Shown here piece after piece: positions 7,316 to 14,979 of a DNA stretch of 64,000 bases; the first letter of the stretch is position 1; each line of letters opens with the position of its first letter. This stretch comes from Bryobacterales bacterium (GTDB taxonomy: Bacteria; Acidobacteriota; Terriglobia; Bryobacterales; Bryobacteraceae). A model generated the notes under the pieces. That model saw nothing but the letters and a program-made list of their open reading frames with translations. It was not told the origin of the DNA and made no database searches. The DNA lies in NCBI GenBank assembly GCA_003142185.1, contig PLOR01000097.1, positions 119,332 to 183,331 of the forward strand. The letters run 5' to 3'. A program made the translations under genes and the position numbers.

Positions 7316-8410
7316 CTATCGCGCCCGCCCTTCCAGCACCTCCCATGCCCGCCGTGCCACGATCAGCTCTTCGTTGGTGGCGAGGGCCAGCACGGTGACG
7401 GGCGAAGCGGCGGTGGAGACGGGGCGGTCGCCGGCACCGGCCTCGTTTCGCTCGCGATCAAGCTGGACGCCCAGGAATTCCAGGCCCTCGCAACACGCGG
7501 CGCGCAAGCGGGCGGAGTTTTCGCCGATGCCGCCAGTGAACGCAATAGCTTCAATCCCGCCCATGGCGGCGGCGTACGCGCCGATGGTCTTCTTCACCTG
7601 GTAAACGAAGACCGCCAGCGCGAGCGCCGCGCTGCGGTTGCCGGCCGCGGCAGCGGCTTCGAGGTCGCGCACGTCGCCGCCGGCGATGCCGGAAAGGCCG
7701 GCCAGGCCGCTCGCCTGCGCCAGTTGTCGGCGCACTTCCTCCACGCTCCAGCCGCGGCGCTCCATCATGTAGAGCACGGCGAACACGTCCACGTCGCCGG
7801 AGCGCGTGGCGTTTTCCAAACCCGATTGCGGCGAAAATCCCATCGTGGTGTCGATCGAATGCCCGCCGGCGATGGCGCAGATGGAAGAGCTGCCGCCCAG
7901 GTGGCAACTCACCAGCTTCGGATTTCGACCCAACATCTCGCGCACCCGCCCGGCGATGAACTGATGCGAGGCGCCGTGAAACCCGTACTTGACGACGCCC
8001 TCCGCGCGCCACTCCGCAGGGACGCCGTAGAGACGGGCGTACTCCGGCATCGTCGAATGAAACTCCGGCTCGAAAGCGCACACGATGGGCAGGCCCGGCA
8101 TGGCCTTCTCGAAGCCATCGATGGCGGCCAGGTAGATAGCATTGTGCAGCGCCGCCGCCGCCAGGTATCGCCGCATGGCGGCCAGCACGCCCGCATCCAC
8201 CAGGAACGTTCCGCGGTAATCCGGCCCGCCGTGTACGGCCTTGAGCGCGATGGCATCGATCGGGATGCCCGCGGTGGCGATGCACTCGAGCGCGCCGCCG
8301 TAGTCCGTCACGCGTTCCAGCTTGCCCTTGGCCAGCACCGCTTCGCCGGGCATTTCCAGGATCTGGTATTTGAGCGACGTCGAGCCCAGATTCGGTACCA
8401 ACAGGTTCAT
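7316..8410 (-). CDS. Acetate kinase family protein, divergent active site
   Basis: The 364-residue protein is clearly of the acetate/propionate/butyrate kinase fold. It has N-terminal NLGSTSLKY, VHGGPDYRG, YGFHGASHQF, HLGGSSS, DTTMGFSP, TRSGDVD, FTGGIGENS and the C-terminal TNEELIVAR. The family makes acyl phosphate and ADP from acid and ATP, or the reverse. Several normally invariant residues differ. The substrate-binding Arg in HRVVHGG reads Lys (LKAVHGG), the catalytic Asp in FDTAFH reads Glu (FEPEFH), and HLGNG reads HLGGS. It is also shorter than the usual 390-410 residues. It is divergent from transketolase, with an 83-bp gap. Real acetate kinase activity is plausible but unproven, and another short-chain acid is possible. 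Confidence 0.85.
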   Translation of the reverse strand: MNLLVPNLGSTSLKYQILEMPGEAVLAKGKLERVTDYGGALECIATAGIPIDAIALKAVHGGPDYRGTFLVDAGVLAAMRRYLAAAALHNAIYLAAIDGFEKAMPGLPIVCAFEPEFHSTMPEYARLYGVPAEWRAEGVVKYGFHGASHQFIAGRVREMLGRNPKLVSCHLGGSSSICAIAGGHSIDTTMGFSPQSGLENATRSGDVDVFAVLYMMERRGWSVEEVRRQLAQASGLAGLSGIAGGDVRDLEAAAAAGNRSAALALAVFVYQVKKTIGAYAAAMGGIEAIAFTGGIGENSARLRAACCEGLEFLGVQLDRERNEAGAGDRPVSTAASPVTVLALATNEELIVARRAWEVLEGRAR

Positions 8411-8425
8411 TCAATTTCAGTTTAA

Positions 8426-8449
8426 GACAAGCTAAAGCATGCCCTACCC
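8426..8449 (-). repeat. Intergenic repeat family A, copy 2
   Basis: Reverse-orientation copy (GACAAGCTAAAGCATGCCCT, then ACCC) between the acetate-kinase-family gene and transketolase, so it sits in a divergent promoter region rather than at a gene end. Confidence 0.8.
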
Positions 8450-8493
8450 GCCGCGTCGTAAGATAAGATTTCGCACGAAAGGAATCATCCGCT

Positions 8494-10557
8494 TTGACCG
8501 CTACTACCACGCTCGACGATCTGTGCATCAATACCATACGCATTCTTTCCGCGGACGCGGTGCAGAATGCGAACGCGGGACACCCCGGCATGCCGATGGG
8601 CGCGGCCGCCATGGCTTTCACGCTGTGGACGCAGTTCCTCAAGCACAACCCCAAGGATCCGACCTGGTTCGATCGCGATCGCTTCATCCTTTCCGCCGGC
8701 CACGGCTCCATGCTGCTGTACAGCCTGCTGCATCTGACCGGCTACGACCTGCCGCTCGATGAGTTGAAGCGCTTCCGCAAGCTGGGCAGCAAGACGCCGG
8801 GCCATCCGGAGCGCGGCGTCACGGCGAGCGTCGAAGTCGCTACCGGTCCGCTGGGCCAGGGTTTCGGCAACGGCGTAGGCATGGCGATCGCCGAGGCGTG
8901 GCTGGCGGCGCGATTCAACCGCCCGGGGCACCGCATTATCGACCACTACATCTACGCCATTTGCGGCGATGGCGACCTGATGGAAGGCGTCACCCAGGAA
9001 GCGGCGTCGCTGGCCGGCCACCTGAAGCTGGGCAAGCTGATTTACCTTTACGACAACAACCACATTTCGCTGGCCGGCGCTACCGGCTTGATCTTCACCG
9101 AAGACGTGGCCCGGCGTTTCGACGCCTATGGCTGGCACACCCGCCCGGTGGCCGACGGCAACGACACCGCCGAAATCGCCGCCGCGATTGCCGAGGCCCA
9201 GGCCGAAAGCCGGCCCTCGCTGATCCTGGTGCGCACACACATCGGCTATGGCAGCCCGAAGAAGCAGGACAGTTTCACCTCGCACGGCGCGCCGCTGGGC
9301 GAAGACGAATTGCTGGCCACCAAGAAGGCGCTCGGCTGGCCGACCACGGATAAGTTTTTCATTCCGCCCGAAGCGCTGGAGTGTTTCCGCACGGCTGTGG
9401 ACCGGGGCGCCGAAGCGCAGAAGGACTGGCAGAACCGCTTCGCGGCATATCGCAAGGATTATCCCGGCGAGGCGGCCGCGCTGGAGACGATGATCGCCGG
9501 CAAGCTGCCTGAGGACTGGGCTGCCGGTCTGCCAAAATGGCAGCCGGGCGATAAGGCCATTGCCACACGCGTGGCCGGCGGACTAGCTCTGAACGCGCTA
9601 GCGCAGCGCATCCCCAACCTGATGGGCGGCTCGGCCGATCTCAACCCATCCACCGAAACGGCGCTCAAAGGGCTGGGCGACTTCCAGCCACCGGAGGCCG
9701 AAGGCCCCGGCACACAGGGTGCGGTGGGCGGCGAGTGGGGTTACGGCGGACGCAACCTGGCTTTCGGCGTGCGCGAGCACGCCATGGGTGCGGCAGTCAA
9801 CGGCATGGCGGCGCACGGCGGCGTGCTGCCCTTCAGCGCCACCTTCATGGTGTTTTCCGACTACATGAAGCCGGCTATCCGGCTGGGCGCGCTGAGCCAG
9901 TTGCGCGTCGTCTACGTATTCACGCATGACAGCATCGGCGTCGGCGAGGATGGCCCCACCCACGAACCGGTGGAACAAATGGCCGGCCTCCGCGCCATAC
10001 CGGGCCTCACCCTGCTGCGGCCCGCCGATCCTACCGAGACCGCCGAAGCTTGGGCTTTCGCAGCCGCGCACAACGGCCCATCGCTGATTGTGCTGACGCG
10101 GCAAACCGTGCCCCACCTCGACCGGAGCAACGCCAAGGATGCCGCCGTGGCGCGCGGCGGCTACATTCTGGCGGAGGCCGCCGGCGACTCGCCGGACGTG
10201 ATCCTGATCGGCACCGGATCGGAGGTGGCGCTCTGCGTCCAGGCCCGCGAGAAGCTCGCAGGCCATGGCGTGAAGGCGCGTGTGGTGAGCTTGCCGAGCT
10301 GGGATCTGTTCGAGAAGCAGGACGCGGCATACCGCGAAAGCGTGCTGCCCAAGGCGATCCGCAAGCGGGTCACTGTCGAGGCCGGCGCCACGCTCGGCTG
10401 GAGCCGCTACGCCGGGGACGAGGGCGTCATCATCGGTCTGGATCGCTTCGGTGGGTCCGCTTCCGGGGTCGAGTTGCTCCAGCACTTCGGCTTTACGGCG
10501 GACCGCGTCACCGCCGCCGCGTTGGGGCTGCTCGGCCGCGGCGGGGAAGCCGTGTAA
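8494..10557 (+). CDS. tkt: Transketolase
   Basis: The 687-residue protein is a full-length thiamine-diphosphate transketolase. It has [13 protein letters not shown] near the N-terminus, the TPP motif [19 protein letters not shown] (about residues 154-172), NNHISLAG, then the pyrimidine domain with [27 protein letters not shown] and [18 protein letters not shown]. The C-terminal domain is present. It transfers two-carbon units between ketose and aldose phosphates in the pentose phosphate pathway. The start is a TTG at 8494 preceded by AAAGGA at 8478-8483, a suitable Shine-Dalgarno spacing of 10 nt. The gene is followed by two family E repeat units. Confidence 0.97.
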   Translation: MTATTTLDDLCINTIRILSADAVQNANAGHPGMPMGAAAMAFTLWTQFLKHNPKDPTWFDRDRFILSAGHGSMLLYSLLHLTGYDLPLDELKRFRKLGSKTPGHPERGVTASVEVATGPLGQGFGNGVGMAIAEAWLAARFNRPGHRIIDHYIYAICGDGDLMEGVTQEAASLAGHLKLGKLIYLYDNNHISLAGATGLIFTEDVARRFDAYGWHTRPVADGNDTAEIAAAIAEAQAESRPSLILVRTHIGYGSPKKQDSFTSHGAPLGEDELLATKKALGWPTTDKFFIPPEALECFRTAVDRGAEAQKDWQNRFAAYRKDYPGEAAALETMIAGKLPEDWAAGLPKWQPGDKAIATRVAGGLALNALAQRIPNLMGGSADLNPSTETALKGLGDFQPPEAEGPGTQGAVGGEWGYGGRNLAFGVREHAMGAAVNGMAAHGGVLPFSATFMVFSDYMKPAIRLGALSQLRVVYVFTHDSIGVGEDGPTHEPVEQMAGLRAIPGLTLLRPADPTETAEAWAFAAAHNGPSLIVLTRQTVPHLDRSNAKDAAVARGGYILAEAAGDSPDVILIGTGSEVALCVQAREKLAGHGVKARVVSLPSWDLFEKQDAAYRESVLPKAIRKRVTVEAGATLGWSRYAGDEGVIIGLDRFGGSASGVELLQHFGFTADRVTAAALGLLGRGGEAV

Positions 10558-10562
10558 GGGTC

Positions 10563-10680
10563 TGGGGCGGTCCCCCTGGACCGCGGGCCGACGCCCTCGT
10601 CGGCCCTGTTTCGGTATTCGAGTCCGCTTGGCGAAAAAGCCGGATCGGGGGTCCGGCGCGGACGAGGGCGTCCGCCCCAC
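10563..10680. repeat. Intergenic repeat family E, double copy
   Basis: Two related units lie back to back after the transketolase stop codon. GGCGGTCCCCCTGGACCGC is a hairpin, then GGGCCGACGCCCTCGTCGGCC, then a unit near-identical to the one at 4820-4846 (GCGGACGAGGGCGTCCGCCC). Strong dyads suggest a termination or REP-like role. Confidence 0.7.
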
Positions 10681-10711
10681 GAGTTACCGCCAGCTCTTTT
10701 GAGCTATCCCT

Positions 10712-13700
10712 TTGGGGTGCCCCACATCCTACAATGTAGGGGTGAAGCAAAACCGTGCGAAACCCGAACTCCGCTGGTTCCGTCCTTCCAGCATGTCCAT
10801 TGGCACTCTGAGATTGGCTTGTGTCGCTTTGCTCGCGTTGGCTGCGGCTGCGGCTGCGGCGCCGGCGACCCGTCTTTCTATTCCCGGCCGCCACGTTGCG
10901 GCGGCGCCGGTGTTCCGGCCCATCATTCCCGATCGCTACGTGGTGGTCCTCAATGACCCACCCGTGGCGGCGCGCTTTCCGGCGCGGGCAGATGCCGATT
11001 CCTCGGCTGCCGCCGATTACCGCCGGCAAATCGAAGCCAAGCAGGCGGCCGTGGTCAGCGAACTTGCCGGCCGCCACATCCAGGTCACTAGCCGGGTATC
11101 GCACCTGTTGAATGCTCTCTTCGTTTCAGCGCCTGGGCACAGCATCGACGAGTTGCGCGCCATTCCCGGCGTGAAATCGGTGACGCCCATGCGCCGCACG
11201 AAGGCGCATCTCAACCGCGCTCTGCAATTGATGGATGCGCAGACCGCATGGAACATGGTGGGTGGCCAATCGAACGCAGGCAAGGGAATCAAGATCGCGG
11301 TTCTCGATTCGGGTATCGACCTCACCAATCCGGCATTTCAGGACTCCTCGCTTACCATGCCGTCCGGCTTTCCTGTGTGCAGCGGTTTTCCCGTCGCCCC
11401 TCTCCCATATCCCACTAGCGGCCCGTGCTCCAGCTATACCAACAGCAAGGTGATCGTGGCGCGCAGTTACATGCAATTGCTGGGCGCAGGCAGCGGCACC
11501 AGCCCGGCGGCGAACTCGGACCCCGACGATCCGTTTCCGCATGATCGTTATGGCCACGGCATTGCCACCGCCATGATCGCGGCGGGCAACACCATTACGA
11601 CTCCGGCCATTTCGACCACCGGACCGGCCATCACCATGCAGGGCATGGCGCCCAAGGCCTACATCGGCGTTTACAAGATTGCCGACACATTCGGCTATTC
11701 CAATGAGGAGGTCGAAATTCAGGCGCTCGGAGACGCCGTGAAAGATGGCATGGATGTCATCTTGATGCCGTACGGAGCGTTGGCGCTGACTAATTGGGCC
11801 AACGATCCCACAGCCTCTGCATTCGAACAAGCGGCTACAGCCGCGCGGCCCTCCGGCTCGCTCGGCAGCACGATCGCCATTCCGGTAATCGTGGTAGCCG
11901 CCGGCGACGATGGAGCGGTCGGAGTCGAGAACAACTACGCTTACCCCAATTTCAACACCATCAGCTCGCCTTCCAACGCGCCCGACGTGATTTCGGTGGG
12001 CGCCACCACCAACTCGCACATCATGCAACCCAGCGTGAGCGTCACCGCCGCCGGCGCGCCCTCCAACGTCAAGAACATCGTTGCGCTGGCGGGCGACTCT
12101 TATTTCTACCCTTCCGTCGATGGCGCCAACACCGCTCCACTGGTGGATGTATCGAAGATTGGCGACCCCACGGCCTGCACCACCCTTCCACCTGGGTCGC
12201 TGAACAATTCCTTTGCCTTGATTGTTTATAGCTCGTGCAGTTTCGACACGGCGGCGGCCAACGCACAAACTGCGGGCGCGGTTGGTTTCGTCTTTATTCT
12301 GCCCGCCGGAACGGCCGTTGCCCCGTTCGACGACACCTCCGCCCCATCGGGCATCAACGAATACGGTCCTTCGGTTTCGATCTCCAGCGGCGACGGCCAG
12401 AACCTGAAGAACTACATCGATGCGAACCCCAACCAGCAGGTCACGATTGACTTGGCCGGCCAGGAGCAGGATGTCACCACGCTCAGCCCATACTGGGTTT
12501 CCATCGGCGGCGCCGCGCTGACCGCGAACATGGTGCCGGGCTATTCCTCGTTCGGCCCCACGCCCGATGGCCAACTCAAACCGGATATCGTGGCCACCGG
12601 AGGCTGGGATACATCCTACAGCGGTCTTAGCGGCGGCTTTTACGTGCCCACGCAGAGCTTCGATGCATACGACTCAGCGCTCTACAGCGCCAACGGATTC
12701 ATGGCCGTGGATGGCACGAGTTTTTCCGCGGCGCTGACAGCCGGCGCGGCGGCGCTGGCGATACAGGCGCACCCAGGACTGCGGGGCACGCAAGTACGGT
12801 CGTTGATCGTCAATTCCTCGGCCCAGACCGTAACCACGGACGATTCCGCCAACCCGGTGGATGCGGAATGGATGGGTGCCGGCATGCTCGATGCAGGGGC
12901 CGCCACCCTCGCCACCGTGACCGCCGAACCGGCCACCATCTCGTTTGGCATTCTGCAATCCAGTACGCTCTCGATTCAGAAGACCGTCACCGTAACGAAC
13001 ATTTCCTCGGGTACGGTGACGCTCACCCAGGCGGCGGGCGAATCTGCTCCGAACGTCTCCTGCTGCACGGTAAACGGCAGCCCCGGATCGCTGCCGGGAG
13101 CCAGCATCACGGCAGCCCTTTCCAGCACGACGCTGGCCCCGGGCGCGACTTCTACCTTGACGGTCACTCTTTCCGGCTCGCTGCCCGCCGCCGGCGAGTA
13201 CTCCGGCAGCGTCGCGGTGCAGAACCTGCACATTCCCTTCATGCTGCTGGTGGGCTCGGGAACGAATTGCAGCTCGTCGACGGATAATTGCAACCTCACA
13301 CCGAACTTCGCGCCGGAATACATAATTCTCGAAGGCACGCCCGGCACGGACTTCGGGGCCTTTTCGTACTTGCAAGTGACCGACCCATACGGCGTGCCGG
13401 TGGCCGGCGCTTCGGTGACGTTCACGGTAACGCCGTCGGGCAGCCTGACCATGAATAGCGCGCCCAGCGCGTCCGGGCATCCGGCTTGCTCGCCGGCTTC
13501 CAGCACAAGCAGCATCACGTGCCCCACCGATCAGTTCGGCTGGGTGTGGTTGGACGTGGTGTTGGGTTCCAGCGTGAGCCAGCCGTCTATCAATTACAGC
13601 GCCGCGGGCTTCGCGCCGGATTACTTCGACGTGAATATCCAGGCCGCTCCGACCATTTCCGTTACCAGCGCAGGCGTGCCGGGCGTGGTGGATGCCGCCG

Positions 13701-14425
13701 CGGATCTGACGACAATTGCGCCGGGATCGTATGTGTCGATCTACGGCAGCGGCTTCACCTCTGCTTTAACTGGCTCTTCAGACGAGTTCGGTCTGGTGTG
13801 TAACACAACCTACTGCCCGTATCCGCTCAGTTTCGACGATGTGAGCGTCAGCTTCGACGTGCCCGCCGCCACTTACCCCGGATTCCCGTACTTCGTCGCC
13901 GCGGGCCGGTATCCCCAGGTCAACCTGGTGGTGCCATGGGAATTGGAGGGCCAAAGCTCGGCGCAGGTCAAGGTGTCGTTCGATGCGTTGTACGGCTCCG
14001 AGCTATTCAGCAACGTAGTGACCGTGCCGCTTGCTACCTACGTCCCGGCGTTTTTCGTGAGTTGCGGTGCGGCCTGCGCACTGGATACCAACTATAAAGT
14101 GATTTCGACCGGCAACCCAGCCAAGCGGGGGCAGTACATTCAACTTTACGCCAATGGTCTGGGGCCGGTGACGAATCCCCCCGGAGACGGCGTGGCGGCC
14201 ACCGCCAGTCCGCTCTCCTACACCACGACCACGCCGGTGGTGACCATCGGCGGCGCTGTGGTTCCGGCCGGTAATGTGCAGTTCAGCGGCCTTGCACCCT
14301 ACTACCCCGCTCTTTACCAGATCAACGTGCTGGTGCCCCAGAGCGCGCAAACCGGCAGCGCGGTGCCCATCTCGCTCCAGATCGGCGGGGCGACCACGCC
14401 CGCGGCTACGATACCCGTGCAGTAA
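10712..14425 (+). CDS. Secreted subtilisin-like (S8) serine protease with TIGR03437 C-terminus
   Basis: The open frame is 1237 codons from a GTG at 10712, but the signal peptide reads best from the ATG at 10793 (short basic stretch, then ACVALLALAAAAAAAPA), so the longer N-terminus is doubtful. An I9-like propeptide follows (PDRYVVVLNDPP, about residues 73-160). The catalytic triad is visible as Asp199 in VLDSGIDL, His282 in YGHGIATAM and Ser670 in DGTSFSAA, numbered from 10712. A protease-associated insert lies between His and Ser (GFVFILPAGTAVAPF). Behind the catalytic domain are an immunoglobulin-like region and the Solibacter-type TIGR03437 domain (IAPGSYVSIYGSGFT, YPQVNLVVPWELEG, VPAGNVQFSGLAP). 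It is probably exported and active outside the cell. The stop codon touches a family A repeat. Confidence 0.9.
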   Translation: MGCPTSYNVGVKQNRAKPELRWFRPSSMSIGTLRLACVALLALAAAAAAAPATRLSIPGRHVAAAPVFRPIIPDRYVVVLNDPPVAARFPARADADSSAAADYRRQIEAKQAAVVSELAGRHIQVTSRVSHLLNALFVSAPGHSIDELRAIPGVKSVTPMRRTKAHLNRALQLMDAQTAWNMVGGQSNAGKGIKIAVLDSGIDLTNPAFQDSSLTMPSGFPVCSGFPVAPLPYPTSGPCSSYTNSKVIVARSYMQLLGAGSGTSPAANSDPDDPFPHDRYGHGIATAMIAAGNTITTPAISTTGPAITMQGMAPKAYIGVYKIADTFGYSNEEVEIQALGDAVKDGMDVILMPYGALALTNWANDPTASAFEQAATAARPSGSLGSTIAIPVIVVAAGDDGAVGVENNYAYPNFNTISSPSNAPDVISVGATTNSHIMQPSVSVTAAGAPSNVKNIVALAGDSYFYPSVDGANTAPLVDVSKIGDPTACTTLPPGSLNNSFALIVYSSCSFDTAAANAQTAGAVGFVFILPAGTAVAPFDDTSAPSGINEYGPSVSISSGDGQNLKNYIDANPNQQVTIDLAGQEQDVTTLSPYWVSIGGAALTANMVPGYSSFGPTPDGQLKPDIVATGGWDTSYSGLSGGFYVPTQSFDAYDSALYSANGFMAVDGTSFSAALTAGAAALAIQAHPGLRGTQVRSLIVNSSAQTVTTDDSANPVDAEWMGAGMLDAGAATLATVTAEPATISFGILQSSTLSIQKTVTVTNISSGTVTLTQAAGESAPNVSCCTVNGSPGSLPGASITAALSSTTLAPGATSTLTVTLSGSLPAAGEYSGSVAVQNLHIPFMLLVGSGTNCSSSTDNCNLTPNFAPEYIILEGTPGTDFGAFSYLQVTDPYGVPVAGASVTFTVTPSGSLTMNSAPSASGHPACSPASSTSSITCPTDQFGWVWLDVVLGSSVSQPSINYSAAGFAPDYFDVNIQAAPTISVTSAGVPGVVDAAADLTTIAPGSYVSIYGSGFTSALTGSSDEFGLVCNTTYCPYPLSFDDVSVSFDVPAATYPGFPYFVAAGRYPQVNLVVPWELEGQSSAQVKVSFDALYGSELFSNVVTVPLATYVPAFFVSCGAACALDTNYKVISTGNPAKRGQYIQLYANGLGPVTNPPGDGVAATASPLSYTTTTPVVTIGGAVVPAGNVQFSGLAPYYPALYQINVLVPQSAQTGSAVPISLQIGGATTPAATIPVQ

Positions 14426-14453
14426 GGTAGGGCATGCTTTAGCTTGTCAACGC
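14425..14453 (+). repeat. Intergenic repeat family A, copy 3
   Basis: Copy with one change (AGCTTGTC for AGCTTGCC), starting at the last base of the protease stop codon. A degenerate partner (GGTGGGGCGGGATTCATCC) and a GCCCGCTTGCGGGC hairpin follow up to about 14500. Confidence 0.75.
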
Positions 14454-14585
14454 ATAGGTGGGGCGGGATTCATCCTGCCAACGCCCGCTTGCGGGCGCGG
14501 TTCTTTCAAAGCTTCGTAGGCGCTTGCCCTTGCCCGGCTGACCAGTCACGCGCCATCGTTAACCGCCAAGTCCAGCGTTTCGAGG

Positions 14586-14620
14586 CCCTTGCCGCAAGCG
14601 CCCGGCGCGCTCGGCAAGGG
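14586..14620. repeat. Inverted repeat upstream of the mini phosphoacceptor gene
   Basis: CCCTTGCCG at 14586-14594 pairs with CGGCAAGGG at 14612-14620 across a 17-base loop. It ends 20 bp before the GTG at 14641 and could be a hairpin or operator of that gene. Confidence 0.5.
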
Positions 14621-14640
14621 CCTGCGCTTATCCTGCGGAC

Positions 14641-14907
14641 GTGGAGAGGAATACCAAAACCGATCGCGCGACAGCCGTGGTGGCTGCCGCCGCTCACGAG
14701 TTCAACGACGAATTGACCGTGATCCTGAACGCCGTCGCCGAATCGCTGGAAGCTCTGCCGAAGGCGCATCCCCTGTATCGCGGTCTGATCGAGGCCCAAT
14801 GCGCAGCCCATCGCTGCGCGCAGAGGGCGGAGGGCATGCTCTGCTTCAGCGCGCGCCGTGGCCTTCGCCCCGCCCCGTCCTGTGCGGAAGCGCTGCTCTG
14901 GCCGTGA
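14641..14907 (+). CDS. Stand-alone histidine-kinase phosphoacceptor-like (HisKA) small protein
   Basis: This 88-residue GTG-started reading frame contains AAAHEFNDELTVILNAVAES (about residues 17-36). That is the H-box of hybrid histidine kinases (usually AHDFNNLLTVI) with the phosphoacceptor His in place. A second helix follows (LIEAQCAAHRCAQRAEGMLC) with the spacing of a DHp helical hairpin. The ATPase domain is absent and the protein ends just after the hairpin. Coding potential is supported by the preserved motif. It could be a phosphorelay intermediate, a dimerising decoy or the relic of a lost kinase. A family A repeat begins immediately after the stop codon. Confidence 0.6.
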   Translation: MERNTKTDRATAVVAAAAHEFNDELTVILNAVAESLEALPKAHPLYRGLIEAQCAAHRCAQRAEGMLCFSARRGLRPAPSCAEALLWP

Positions 14908-14979
14908 GGTAGGGCATGCTTTAGCTTGCCCTAAAATCAAAAAAAACAATAAACGGGCAAGCTAAAGCGTGCCCTACCT
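14908..14979. repeat. Inverted pair of family A repeats (long hairpin)
   Basis: Two family A units face each other (14908-14931 and 14955-14979), separated by 23 AT-rich bases. Arms are about 24 bp with one mismatch. It lies between two converging genes, and the right arm reaches the stop codon of the Hsp70 gene. It would fold as a strong bidirectional terminator. Confidence 0.8.
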
